Shown piece by piece: positions 42,299 through 51,312 of a DNA stretch of 64,000 nucleotides. A program made the translations under genes and the position numbers. How positions within the stretch are numbered: the first letter of the stretch is position 1; each line of letters starts with the position of its first letter. A model generated the notes under the pieces. That model worked only from the letters and a program-made list of their open reading frames with translations, ran no database searches and had not been told where the DNA came from. The stretch spans positions 1-64,000 of the forward strand of contig JANQFE010000134.1 of the NCBI GenBank assembly GCA_028278025.1, written 5' to 3'. This DNA comes from Thermodesulfobacteriota bacterium. GTDB lineage: Bacteria > Desulfobacterota > WTBG01 > CAIYCZ01 > CAIRTM01.

Positions 42299-42805
42299 AT
42301 CCGACCTCAACTACAGTATCTCAGTATATCTACAGCTGCGGCGGTGTGCGCGATGAAACGATATAGTATCTTCCGGATATTCCAGCGAGCACAGAGCCGC
42401 CGGCAGTCGAACCGCATCAGCCTGGGCCGCCTCACCTGTAAAGCTGCGCTTTTTTGCGAAATGCTCGAAGACTGCAAAGCAAAAATATAAATCACCGGTG
42501 TTCATAGTAATAATATCGGACAGACCTTGAAAAATTGATTCTTTTTTAGTATTGGATGAACATCATTGTTTTTCCATTAAATCTTATAAATAAAAAATTG
42601 TTTTGATATTAATTTTTTGCTTGAAACGTGGTTCCTTATATAGTATGTTTTAATTTAGGAGATACAATATATAGAGCTTTTACTAAAAACAGATAAATAA
42701 AATTACAACTATTATTGTATTAATTCATATATGGTCAATCATTACATAGTTTAACATAAATTTGTTAAAATAAATAAAACTTAGCATGAGGGGAGGGGTG
42801 GCAAC
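42299..42805. repeat. Intergenic region with dispersed repeat copy B2
   Basis: 507 bp without a gene. 42330-42475 matches 26920-27062 (CTTCCGGATATTCCAGCG, GAACCGCATCAGCCT and the end CTTTTTTGC..GATGCTC). The rest (42490-42790) is AT-rich and may carry the promoter of the PilZ gene. Confidence 0.6.
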
Positions 42806-43183
42806 ATGGAATCTGAACGAAGGGAAGATGTTCGTTTCATGGCAAAGAATAATTCCTATGCCTCGTTCGGGCCAGGCTTCACCAAAGTAGGCAGTTTAAA
42901 GGACATAAGTAAAGGGGGCTTATCTTTTGAGTATATCTTTTATGAGGAACTGGACAAGGAGCCGTCAAGCCAGGTAGACATATTTCTGTCAATGAATGGT
43001 TTTCATCTGGAAAGTGTTCCGTGCCGCATGGTATATGACGTCCCCCATCGAACAAGCACAAACAATCTCTTTATAGTAAAACGGTGCGGTTTAAGTTTCG
43101 AAGATCTTACCCAGGAGCAGGCCATACAACTCTATTTTTTTCTGGAAAATCATACCAGCGGTATAGCTTTCAAAAAAGAATAA
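42806..43183 (+). CDS. PilZ-domain protein
   Basis: 125 residues with GGGGAGGGGTGGCAAC ahead of the ATG. Motifs ERREDVRF (RxxxR) near residues 4-11 and DISKGGLSF (D/NxSxxG) near 37-45 are both intact, so c-di-GMP binding is likely. No other domain. Followed after 70 bp by a small lipoprotein gene in the same direction. Confidence 0.8.
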   Translation: MESERREDVRFMAKNNSYASFGPGFTKVGSLKDISKGGLSFEYIFYEELDKEPSSQVDIFLSMNGFHLESVPCRMVYDVPHRTSTNNLFIVKRCGLSFEDLTQEQAIQLYFFLENHTSGIAFKKE

Positions 43184-43254
43184 CAAAGCAGTCACCCTTT
43201 CATTTTGACCAAAATGTGCCGCGCTGTGCACGGGAAGCATCAGGTATATCCCGG

Positions 43255-43668
43255 ATGGATCTTAAAATGTATCGACAAATCTGCTCAAAATTGTGTCTAT
43301 TGGCAACCGTAACCATAATGATGTATAGCCTATTATCATGCACCCTGGAAAAAGATAATACAGCTATACCGGGGGGGAATCTTACAGGCAATTGGAAGAC
43401 AAACCTGGTTAGCCTGACACTCACACAGTCCGGCAACAGCATAAGTGGTTCCTACAACTACAAAGGGGGCAAAATAAAAGGTATCCTATCCGGCAATCGG
43501 CTTGAGTATACCTGGACACAAACCGACGGCAAAAAGGGCAAGGGTTACTTTATTATTTCAAAGGACTGGCAATCTATTGCCGGCACGTACGGGTACAATG
43601 ACGATGATTCGGGCGGTGGTGAGTGGAAAGGAACAAAAGTGGGCGGTCCGGAAGTTTTTTCCAAATAA
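43255..43668 (+). CDS. Small lipoprotein with beta-sheet (META/lipocalin-like) domain
   Basis: 137 residues. Signal peptide with lipobox YSLLSC at about residue 28, then GNWKTNLVSLTLTQSGNSIS and a run of short strands ending GGEWKGTKVGG. Repeated 'G-x-W/Y-x-G' elements suggest an up-and-down barrel. I do not recognise a named family with confidence. No clear ribosome site; MYRQIC (43267) is an alternative start. Confidence 0.6.
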   Translation: MDLKMYRQICSKLCLLATVTIMMYSLLSCTLEKDNTAIPGGNLTGNWKTNLVSLTLTQSGNSISGSYNYKGGKIKGILSGNRLEYTWTQTDGKKGKGYFIISKDWQSIAGTYGYNDDDSGGGEWKGTKVGGPEVFSK

Positions 43669-43675
43669 AAGATAC

Positions 43676-43728
43676 ATTGTCATTCCCTTGCAAGAGGGAA
43701 TCTATGGATTCCGGAATGACAATCGTAT
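43676..43728. repeat. REP-like inverted repeat
   Basis: ATTGTCATTCC and GGAATGACAAT are 11-bp complementary arms around about 30 bp that include a second pair (CCCTTGCAAGAGGG). Similar CATTCCCGC-type hairpins occur near 9022-9043 and 19589-19611. Confidence 0.6.
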
Positions 43729-43884
43729 GATCAGTGCCTTAACGGCATTTGTAAAAAAAACACTTAGCCTAAAGCTTCAGTAAGTTCAGTTCACTTTAGA
43801 CACTTTTCTTTGCCTCTGCTGTGCCGGTAAAATTCTTATTTGTACGAAATTATCCCCAATGGTGAGTCTTGTTTCTGCTTTATA

Positions 43885-44904
43885 TTATACATATTTTTTA
43901 CTGCGATACCAGGCAATAGTTTTTTCTACTATGGTCTGCAGAGGTGTCTGAGGAATGTTCAGTTCAGTCCGGGCCCTGGAAAAGTCAACCTGCTTTTTGA
44001 GTGCAAGCGCCCGTATATTGGCAGGCGTGGCAACCGGTTCACGGTGGGTTATATGATCAGCAACAGCAGTCAGCATATAGGCCCACGCTAAAGCCATAAA
44101 AACCGGAACACGAATCCCGGGGGGTCTGACCCCTCCGCACTGAGCAATAAGTACAAAAAGCTCTTTCATAGTAGTAAAATTACCTTGACAGCCAAGATTG
44201 TAGCTTTCGCCTTCCTGTCCCATCTGCATTGCCCGAATATGGCCTGCAGCAACATCAGCAACATCAACAACATCAATGCCTCCGTCAAAATATGACGGGA
44301 CGGTACCCCGCAGAATGTCCAGTACCAGCTTACCGGATGGAGTCGGATACACATCGCCCTCACCCATCACCAGAGCCGGCCGCACAACCACAACCGGCAG
44401 CCCTTTGCGAAAAAGCTCAAATGCAGCCTGCTCTGATTCATATTTGGAGACTTCATAGGGGAGTTTCAAATGGGACAGATTAAATGGCGTGTTCTCATCA
44501 GAAGGCCGGCCGTCATCCCTGATACCCAGTGCCGCAATGGAACCGGTATGGACAACCTTTTGTAAACCTGCCTGCAGGGCTGCTTCAAGTACGTTGCGGG
44601 TGCCGACAACATTAACCCGGTAAAGCATCCCGTAGTCATGCATCCATGACCTGTACAGACCGGCCACATGATACAGGGAAGAGCACCCCACTAAGGCCCT
44701 TTTTATTGACCCTTTATCAAGGATATCACCCTTGACCCGCTCAATGTGAAGGCCGTCTATATTGCTTGTGTTGCTGTCATCCCTGACAATAATGCGTACG
44801 GTTTCACCCTGCTGCAGGAGCTTTCTAACAAGTGCAGACCCGACAAAACCGGTTGCACCGGTTACGAGTACTTTTTCTGAAATTTCCGAATCCTCCCAAT
44901 ACAA
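43885..44904 (-). CDS. hpnA: NAD-dependent epimerase/dehydratase, HpnA-like
   Basis: 339 residues in the longest frame. Rossmann SDR motif VTGATGFVGSAL (about residues 14-25), catalytic Tyr-xxx-Lys in PYEVSKYE, Ser in HTGSIAALG, and the C-terminal RALALKKQVDFSRARTELN typical of the hopanoid-associated sugar epimerase HpnA. The start is doubtful: the frame allows TTG at 44904, while GGGAGG sits just inside the frame before an ATT. The gene begins 5 bp after the large lipoprotein gene. The HpnA name rests on sequence pattern, not on other hopanoid genes, none of which is in the window. Confidence 0.75.
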   Translation of the reverse strand: MYWEDSEISEKVLVTGATGFVGSALVRKLLQQGETVRIIVRDDSNTSNIDGLHIERVKGDILDKGSIKRALVGCSSLYHVAGLYRSWMHDYGMLYRVNVVGTRNVLEAALQAGLQKVVHTGSIAALGIRDDGRPSDENTPFNLSHLKLPYEVSKYESEQAAFELFRKGLPVVVVRPALVMGEGDVYPTPSGKLVLDILRGTVPSYFDGGIDVVDVADVAAGHIRAMQMGQEGESYNLGCQGNFTTMKELFVLIAQCGGVRPPGIRVPVFMALAWAYMLTAVADHITHREPVATPANIRALALKKQVDFSRARTELNIPQTPLQTIVEKTIAWYRSKKYV

Positions 44905-44909
44905 AATTT

Positions 44910-47231
44910 TTATGAATCAGAAACCACAAATCCTTTCCAGGTGACCTCCCCGGTGCGTTCTTCGGCATTGGTTACCCGGCAGCGAATAGAATAGGTGCCG
45001 GCATCATCCCGGGCCGTTTTCCATTTCCAGGCAGGATGATTGCGGCCAACGGTCTGCCATTCAGATGATCCTTCCTCCTGCAGAAACCATGCATAGCTGT
45101 AGTGCCCACAGTTGGAGCCGGCCAGAGATGCTTTAAAGGTTACTGTTTCCCCGGCAGCTATGTTCTCAATTTCGCCGTTTGTAATATACACCAGGGGGCT
45201 TGTTACTGCAGCAAGTACATGCTTTGCAAGCAGCTCGCCCACACGCGGGTCATCACTGGGCGTGACATACATATCCCAGGTGCCGGTGTATTGGTCCTGT
45301 ACCGGGCCGTTCGGATCAGGAGGGCCCAGAGTCGGGTCATAGCCTAAGTGGCCGTAGTCGCTAAGATCATAAGCCAGAGATGGATCCATATCCTCTCGGT
45401 CTTCATCCAGTGGGGCCTGTCGCGGCGGCGGGTACTCACGGCCGTCATCACAGCCGCCCATCTCAAAACAGCAAGGCTCCCCGCCGCAATCGGTGTCTAC
45501 CCAGTTGCCCCAGTAATCGGCAAAAGGATGCCCGACACCGGGATAGCTTTCATTATCACCCTCATCATATCTCAACCATGTTTTTACGCCGACCTCCTTA
45601 CCAACCTGATTGAAATACTCCACCATCGTTAAAACAGAGTCGGTTACAACCTGGGGAAACCCGACCACGATATGCTTGACCCCCCGATCTTTCAGATATT
45701 CAAGAGCATCCCAGTAACGGTAGCCCCATTCGTCTCCCGGCATATCCTGGTCGGTTTCATGCAGGTAGGAATAGGCCAGATCTTCGCCGCGCATTGGACG
45801 GGTGCGTTCAAATATACCGTTTTCCGGATTTACTTCACGCGACCCCCCATATGCTCCGATAATATTGTCCGGGTCCATATCGGGATGCTGTTCCAAAAGC
45901 AGTGATTTAATGTTTTCATTGAGCACAACGGAATCATCAATCTTGGGATCATAAAAGCGCCGGTCCGGGTCAAAAAGACCATGGTTGAAAAGCAGCACCG
46001 CCGTATCGGCATCACTGACATCACTGGACATGCCTGCCTCTATACCTTCAAGATTCAGGGCTGCCAATTCCATGTCTTCCGCAAGCGGATTCGGGCGCCC
46101 TTGTACCAGCACATGCCGGTCCTCAGTAGGCTCTCCCATGATGGGGGTCCAGTTCTCAGGTGCTACCGGATAGGAATCCTCCATAAGATCGGCATAATCA
46201 TTTACCCACAACAGGGGTACAGAGGTGTCGTGCTCGGCATTCCACCTTTCAAGCACTTTCTTGGTCATCTGAATAACCTCAAAGGTCTTATAAAAACGCA
46301 CACCACCTACTGTCAGGTCAACAACCAGTATGCGCGTTACGCCCTTTGCAAGCAGTCGCTCAGCCGGACCGTCAACATTATAGCGGTCAGGGTCACACCC
46401 TGGCCAGTGGATCGTGCCGGCAGCTTCAGCCCTGCCGCCGCTGCTGCCGCTGAGAGCATCACCGGCTTCAAAATAATTTCCCAGACACAAATCAAAACCG
46501 CAATCCGCATCTACAGTGCAGGCGTCACCGCTCCTGCCGCAAAATCCGGTTGCATACACTATATCTGAAAGGGCCAGCAAGCCGGCTGCATCGCCGCCGG
46601 CCCAGGACCCCGATTCAAGGGTAACTTCATCAATAACCGCAGTTGCACCCGTTGACCCCGTCAGGGTTGCCCCCACTGCAAACTCGCTGCCGCCGTTGGT
46701 GAAATCCAGTACAACAGATTTGGTTTCCTGCTCGCCGCAGTAGGTAACACTGTCGCCCCCTTCCGGTGGTGACTGCAAAAAACGCGGATACGGAAAATGT
46801 TCCGGACGGTCGCCCGACATCCAGCTGGCAAAGTCTACCTCAAACTCCAGCCCGTACGGATTCTGATCCAGGACGGCCTTCATGTCGGCAAGCTGAATAT
46901 CCGAAAGCGCATGGAAGGGATCCAGCCCCCCGATGCGTTCATATTCAAATTCAAATTTTCGCCGGAACTTAATCGAAAATTCACTATCAAGAACCGTTGA
47001 CCATGCCGCAGAATTCCACATGATTAACGAATGCACCGGATGGTTGGGGTCATAGGCAAATTGGTGCAATGCTGCATCAAAAAGATTAAGCGGCACATAC
47101 TCATCCATGCCACCGTGAAGCACAAAGAGCACTCCTATTTTTTCATCCTTCTGGGCACATGACAGGGTCATACTCAGGGCTGCAATAATAAGTAACCCAA
47201 TAATAATAAAAAATTTTTTGCGGGGTTTCAT
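44910..47231 (-). CDS. Large secreted lipoprotein with chelatase-like and Ig-like parts
   Basis: 773 residues. Lipobox near residue 25 (TLSC) after a hydrophobic signal. The body alternates stretches that recall ferrochelatase-type proteins (GVLFVLHGGMDEY at the start, IGAYGGSREVNPENG and LKDRGVKHIVVGFPQVVTDSV later) with a beta-rich Gly/Ser/Ala insert (about 170-270, GATLTGSTGATAVIDEVTL) and a C-terminal Ig/PKD-like module (about 690-773). The chelatase likeness is by eye and weak. The gene sits between CooC and HpnA-like genes with gaps of 22 and 5 bp. I do not assign a function. Confidence 0.6.
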   Translation of the reverse strand: MKPRKKFFIIIGLLIIAALSMTLSCAQKDEKIGVLFVLHGGMDEYVPLNLFDAALHQFAYDPNHPVHSLIMWNSAAWSTVLDSEFSIKFRRKFEFEYERIGGLDPFHALSDIQLADMKAVLDQNPYGLEFEVDFASWMSGDRPEHFPYPRFLQSPPEGGDSVTYCGEQETKSVVLDFTNGGSEFAVGATLTGSTGATAVIDEVTLESGSWAGGDAAGLLALSDIVYATGFCGRSGDACTVDADCGFDLCLGNYFEAGDALSGSSGGRAEAAGTIHWPGCDPDRYNVDGPAERLLAKGVTRILVVDLTVGGVRFYKTFEVIQMTKKVLERWNAEHDTSVPLLWVNDYADLMEDSYPVAPENWTPIMGEPTEDRHVLVQGRPNPLAEDMELAALNLEGIEAGMSSDVSDADTAVLLFNHGLFDPDRRFYDPKIDDSVVLNENIKSLLLEQHPDMDPDNIIGAYGGSREVNPENGIFERTRPMRGEDLAYSYLHETDQDMPGDEWGYRYWDALEYLKDRGVKHIVVGFPQVVTDSVLTMVEYFNQVGKEVGVKTWLRYDEGDNESYPGVGHPFADYWGNWVDTDCGGEPCCFEMGGCDDGREYPPPRQAPLDEDREDMDPSLAYDLSDYGHLGYDPTLGPPDPNGPVQDQYTGTWDMYVTPSDDPRVGELLAKHVLAAVTSPLVYITNGEIENIAAGETVTFKASLAGSNCGHYSYAWFLQEEGSSEWQTVGRNHPAWKWKTARDDAGTYSIRCRVTNAEERTGEVTWKGFVVSDS

Positions 47232-47253
47232 AATCTTTCTCCCTAAAGAAAAT

Positions 47254-48027
47254 TTACTTGATTAGTTTTACCGCCATATCCTTTATTTCGTCCAGGGCCT
47301 GAGGACTAAGTTCCCAGGGCGGCAGCCGTTTCATATCTGCCTGCATAATAGCATCGTCAAACGGCAAAAATCCCAGCAGGTCCAGCCCTGTTGTATGTTC
47401 CCGCAGAAATGATTTATCCTCCTCGCTCCGGACCTTGTTTGCCACCAGCGAGACTTTGGAAAGATGGATGTCTTCAGCAAGCTCTTTAATTTTGCGCGCA
47501 GTCTCTATACTGCGCTTGCCCGGCTCAACTACCACTACAAGCCGGTCTACGGCCTGCGCTGTTGCACGGCCCAGATGCTCAATACCGGCCTCCATGTCCA
47601 TCACTACAGCCTCTTTTCTGAAAAGCAGTAGATTCTGTATCATGCTTTTCAGCATGGCGCCCTCAGGACACATACAGCCGTGTCCCCCGTGCTGCACGGT
47701 TCCCATGAGCAGCAGCCTGATCCCATCCCTTTCCTTCCAGAGCTTTTCTGGAAGATCATCCACCTTGGGATTCAATTTAAAAACAGCACCGCTGCTGCCG
47801 GCCGGGGCCCCGGTTCGTTCCTCAATCAGTTCTTTCATCTCAACCAGCGGTGTGATTTCGATGTGCTCAGGAAACCCCAGAGCTGATGACAGATTGGCAT
47901 CAGGATCAGCATCAACAGCCACAACCCTGTAGCCCTCCTGGCTCAGGGCTCTGCACATCAAGGCCGCTACAGTAGTTTTCCCTACCCCGCCTTTACCAGT
48001 AATAGCCAGCTTAATTGATTCATCCAT
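47254..48027 (-). CDS. CooC-type nickel-handling ATPase
   Basis: 257 residues. Deviant Walker A KGGVGKTT (about residues 12-19), Walker B-like VVMDMEAGIEHLGR, and the CxC motif GCMCPEGAM near residue 117 that binds nickel/zinc at the dimer interface in CooC. The family delivers Ni to carbon monoxide dehydrogenase. No CODH gene is in the window, so the target may be elsewhere or may be another Ni enzyme. First gene of the three-gene operon with the large lipoprotein and HpnA-like epimerase. Confidence 0.85.
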   Translation of the reverse strand: MDESIKLAITGKGGVGKTTVAALMCRALSQEGYRVVAVDADPDANLSSALGFPEHIEITPLVEMKELIEERTGAPAGSSGAVFKLNPKVDDLPEKLWKERDGIRLLLMGTVQHGGHGCMCPEGAMLKSMIQNLLLFRKEAVVMDMEAGIEHLGRATAQAVDRLVVVVEPGKRSIETARKIKELAEDIHLSKVSLVANKVRSEEDKSFLREHTTGLDLLGFLPFDDAIMQADMKRLPPWELSPQALDEIKDMAVKLIK

Positions 48028-48762
48028 ATAATTGCCTTTTCAGCATTTGCGTATCTTAGGTATGTAAAATCAGTCCTGCAATCCGCTTTTATAAAACAAG
48101 TCCTTACTGATCCTGTCAAAACCGTTTATAGATGGAAATGTAATAAAACAGCAACTTTTTACGTGTAATGGAAAGACACCCTTATGTGCACTGCAAAGAA
48201 AAATTTGAGAAAAAAAAGAGCGGTTTTGTAAGACCGCTCCTTTTACGCATGTTTATTTTTACATATCATATTGTATATTGTATTGCAAACAGAGAATTTC
48301 AGGCTCAAAATCAGGCAAAATGTTATTTTTGAAATCCCACAATAATAATATCAGGTTTTAACTAACCACAGCTTTGGTTATTAAAATTTATAGAGGCCAG
48401 TTTTAGACATGGCTCATAAAATTATTATGAGCCATGCAAAGACGTGCCCCCCTTTATTGACTTTAATTATCCCTATTGGCTATGGGCTCTTTGCCTGGTG
48501 GCTACATTTCTGTTTCCGGTTCACTGTTTGCTATTTATTTTTTTGTTGAAATAAACTTTTATAGTGCTAATATTCTCTTATCTTTAGAGGGCGAAAGATG
48601 AGGAAAAAAGGAGAGATAATAAAGATAAATAAAAAGGCTTCTTACAGTACAAGCGTACTGAAGAAGCCTTTTTTATGTGGAAAACAAATGCTGATATTTT
48701 TTCTTGTTTTAATCAATATGATAGAGATAATTCTTTTTAAACAATAGTTCGGCACAGAAATC
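48028..48762. other. Intergenic region with two terminator-type hairpins
   Basis: 735 bp. 48218-48239: stem GAGCGGT/ACCGCTC, followed on the minus strand by eight T. 48631-48674: stem AAAAAGGCTTCTT/AAGAAGCCTTTTT with T-runs on both strands. A hairpin ATGGCTCATAA/TTATGAGCCAT lies at 48409-48435. No credible protein gene between; a small RNA is possible but not shown. Confidence 0.5.
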
Positions 48763-49245
48763 ATGAGCATAAAACATCGAATTGATGATGCGCTGGCCCT
48801 ATACCGAGCGGGGCGATTTGAGGGTGCCCTCTTGAATGTGCTGGTAGCTGCTGCTGCCACATCGGCGAATGAAGCCCCAAAAAAACTCACAGGTGATCGA
48901 GCACGCTTTGAAACCTTCCTGAAGAAAGGAGCATTTACTCGGATCGCCAAGGTTGAGTTTCGTGAGGAGATGCACTCTCTCCCTCATATCTTCTACAAAT
49001 GGCTTAGGTGCGAACTTGTGCACGAGGCTGGTGTTCCATTCGATATTGAGTTTATCGGGAATCCTGAAGATCCCATGCTCAGCGTTCGGGCTGGAGGAGC
49101 CCCGAACTACGTCCTTCAACTCGGGTATGGTTGGTTTTTCGAGATTCTGGAATTAGTTCAGTCTGCTCCCACAAACAGCAAGCAATTCTCAAAAGAGGGG
49201 GCCGAACCTGCAGGTGCACCGGACGCTCATTCTTCGCGCCGGTGA
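48763..49245 (+). CDS. Hypothetical cassette protein
   Basis: 160 residues, beginning MSIKHRIDDALALYRAGRF. I do not recognise a domain; the N-terminal 50 residues are helical and Ala-rich, the middle has FREEMHSLPHIFYKWLRCELVHEAG, suggestive of a helical bundle with a conserved Glu-His pattern. The last 15 codons and the stop are inside the attC at 49201-49259, so the C-terminus is encoded by the recombination site, which is usual for cassette genes. A family of integron-borne hypothetical proteins of this type is likely. Confidence 0.6.
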   Translation: MSIKHRIDDALALYRAGRFEGALLNVLVAAAATSANEAPKKLTGDRARFETFLKKGAFTRIAKVEFREEMHSLPHIFYKWLRCELVHEAGVPFDIEFIGNPEDPMLSVRAGGAPNYVLQLGYGWFFEILELVQSAPTNSKQFSKEGAEPAGAPDAHSSRR

Positions 49246-49259
49246 CCTCGTCGTTAGGC
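49201..49259 (+). repeat. attC recombination site, isolated
   Basis: 59 bp from GCCGAAC (49201-49207) to GTTAGGC (49253-49259). The arms CACCGGACGC and GCGCCGGTG pair perfectly around TCATTCTTC-type loop sequence. Orientation is plus, opposite to the array at 1-7.25 kb. Confidence 0.85.
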
Positions 49260-49379
49260 TTTCAAATGTTTGCAAGTAGGAGATTTTCATGAGTAAACGG
49301 GTCAAGTCTTTGCATGGCTCATAACGTGTCTTATGGGTCAAGCAAAAATCCTTTTCCAAATATTAATAAGGTGAATTAG

Positions 49380-50255
49380 ATGGTTAATAGTATAAAGGAT
49401 AGAACTGTAAACAGTATTGTAGAAATACTAATTAAAAAAAGTTACAGTCTAGGAGTTTTCCCTCCAGTATTGAGGGAATTTTTTGAAAAATCAAGCGATA
49501 AAAGTTTACCTGAACTTGCAAGGATTTTAAGAGCTGACCCTGAACTTGCAACACAATGTGTTAAAACAGCAAATGCTGTTTATTATTCATATGAAAGAGT
49601 AAAAACAATAGAATCAGCTTTAATTCGTATAGGTCTTCGCCAAGCTAAAAGCATAATCTTATCAGCTCGTACCTTCTTAATTGGTAAGAGTTTATCAGAT
49701 GAAGATTATAAGAAATTTGAAAATTTATGGAAACGTAGCATAAAAGCGGCCACAGTTGCAAAAGTTATTGCTCATGAGGTTTTGGATTGGCATGACATAA
49801 ATAAGGCAGAGGTATACTTCGCTGGACTGCTAAGTCATTGTATGGAAATAATATGGGGAAGAATTATAGGAAAATGGATGGTAATCCCAAAATTAGCTTC
49901 TGAAGAATTAAAAAATGTAGCTTTTGATAATAAAAAAATCAATCTGTTTGAATGTGGGGAAATATACTTTGATAAATTAAAAATGCCAGATGAAATAATT
50001 GAAATTTACAATAAATTAAAAAAAGATCCAGCCCCAATTAATATTGATGAGGCAAACAAAATTATTCGTTCTCGAGTTCCTGTTTCTGATGTTGCATATG
50101 TGGGAATCCTAATGGCTGAAATAATTTTTGGTGAACAAGAAGATCAAAAAGAAAATCTCTGGGAGGTTACTGGATTATTAAGCAAACAAAAAAAGATAAA
50201 AAAAGAATCTGAAGAAATTTATAATGATACCCTAAAGGAATACGGTATTGCTTAA
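49380..50255 (+). CDS. HDOD-domain protein in an AT-rich island
   Basis: 291 residues. The HDOD pattern is seen in LPELARILRADPELATQCVKT, SALIRIGLRQAKSIILSART, and the degenerate HD site region LLSHCMEIIWGRI, so it is a non-catalytic HD-like signalling domain. AAGGTGAATTAG precedes the ATG. Codon use and AT-content differ strongly from the surrounding genes, a sign of transfer. Followed after 42 bp by a membrane protein of the same composition. Confidence 0.75.
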   Translation: MVNSIKDRTVNSIVEILIKKSYSLGVFPPVLREFFEKSSDKSLPELARILRADPELATQCVKTANAVYYSYERVKTIESALIRIGLRQAKSIILSARTFLIGKSLSDEDYKKFENLWKRSIKAATVAKVIAHEVLDWHDINKAEVYFAGLLSHCMEIIWGRIIGKWMVIPKLASEELKNVAFDNKKINLFECGEIYFDKLKMPDEIIEIYNKLKKDPAPINIDEANKIIRSRVPVSDVAYVGILMAEIIFGEQEDQKENLWEVTGLLSKQKKIKKESEEIYNDTLKEYGIA

Positions 50256-50297
50256 ATTATGATTTATTTATATATTTATTTTAACAGGTAATGAATT

Positions 50298-51182
50298 ATG
50301 GAACATTGGGCATTAAAATCGTTACTAATTGCAGTATCGCTTTTACCGGGTTATCTACTAATTACAGTTATAAGAAAAAAATATTTTCGCATTCGTGACA
50401 ATTTAAAGGATCCAGTAATATTTGCTTGTGCAATATTATTCACGATTATATTTAATTTAATATATATAATGTTACTTGATATATTTTTAAAAACATACCG
50501 TGAAAGTCCAAATTTAACATTTTTTAAGATATTAAGAGATCAAGTTTGCGCCTTGGGTGAAATAAATAATTTTTTTCAGATAGTAATAATAAATTTTACA
50601 TTATTTATCTATATATTTTTAGCTATTTTATCAGCTTATCTATTTGGCATATTTATTAGTATTGGTGCTCGTAAATATACAAATTCAAAATTTGGAATTA
50701 TTTTTAGAAAATTATCTCCTAGCACACGGGATATTAATGCATTTGATAATTTATATCTTAAATATAGAAATGAAAAGATTATAGAAAAAACAATGGAAGT
50801 AAAATTATATAGTAAAATTGAAAAAAATAAATACAAAATATTATTAAATAGAATAAAATTTTATTTTTTTGGTTCCATAGATTTTGGTATGCCAGAAGTT
50901 ATAGTTTCTATTGGGCAAGGTTGTTATAAAGGATATCTTAGATGGGCTCCAAGAGAATATAATTCAAACTCTTGTCCTGGAATTATTCTTGAAAAAGCAC
51001 GTTATTTTGAAAATTGTGAAAATGCACGATGGGGCAAGGATAAAGATATCATTGATGAAAAAAAGAAAGATTATTTTGATGACGTTGTAACTGTATATAT
51101 TCCTTTAAATACTACAAGATATTTAGAAGTGTTAAAAGTCAGTAGCGTTGGGACGTTGGGGTCCGGCCCCCACGTCAAGTAA
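50298..51182 (+). CDS. Membrane protein of unknown function (AT-rich island)
   Basis: 294 residues with three hydrophobic segments (about 8-24, 38-60, 93-120) followed by a basic soluble C-terminal region of about 170 residues. The layout (N-terminal membrane region, soluble tail with VIVSIGQGCYKGYLRWAPRE) is reminiscent of DUF6338-like proteins, but I am not sure. Very AT-rich like its upstream neighbour, with which it probably forms one unit. The last few residues derive from the GC-rich border (GTLGSGPHVK), so the native C-terminus may have been replaced at the junction. Confidence 0.6.
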   Translation: MEHWALKSLLIAVSLLPGYLLITVIRKKYFRIRDNLKDPVIFACAILFTIIFNLIYIMLLDIFLKTYRESPNLTFFKILRDQVCALGEINNFFQIVIINFTLFIYIFLAILSAYLFGIFISIGARKYTNSKFGIIFRKLSPSTRDINAFDNLYLKYRNEKIIEKTMEVKLYSKIEKNKYKILLNRIKFYFFGSIDFGMPEVIVSIGQGCYKGYLRWAPREYNSNSCPGIILEKARYFENCENARWGKDKDIIDEKKKDYFDDVVTVYIPLNTTRYLEVLKVSSVGTLGSGPHVK

Positions 51183-51312
51183 TTGAAATTACAATAAGAG
51201 AAATTTAGTGACACAGGGGCTGTTGAAAAACCCCCTCTGCCATTCGACAGGCTCATGGCCCTGAGCAAAACCGAAGGGCTGCGTTGCGCTCATCATTCGT
51301 CACTGCGACGTA

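Larger units (their letters stand above)
48425..49324. mobile_element. Segment bounded by 19-bp perfect inverted repeats, holding a cassette gene and attC
   Basis: TTATGAGCCATGCAAAGAC at 48425-48443 has its exact reverse complement at 49306-49324. Between them are a bidirectional terminator, the gene at 48763-49245 and a 59-bp attC. No transposase is inside. Confidence 0.6.

Noticed and set aside
48598-48747. 49-codon plus-strand frame spanning the strong terminator hairpin
   Set aside because: It reads through a terminator stem and has no family resemblance.
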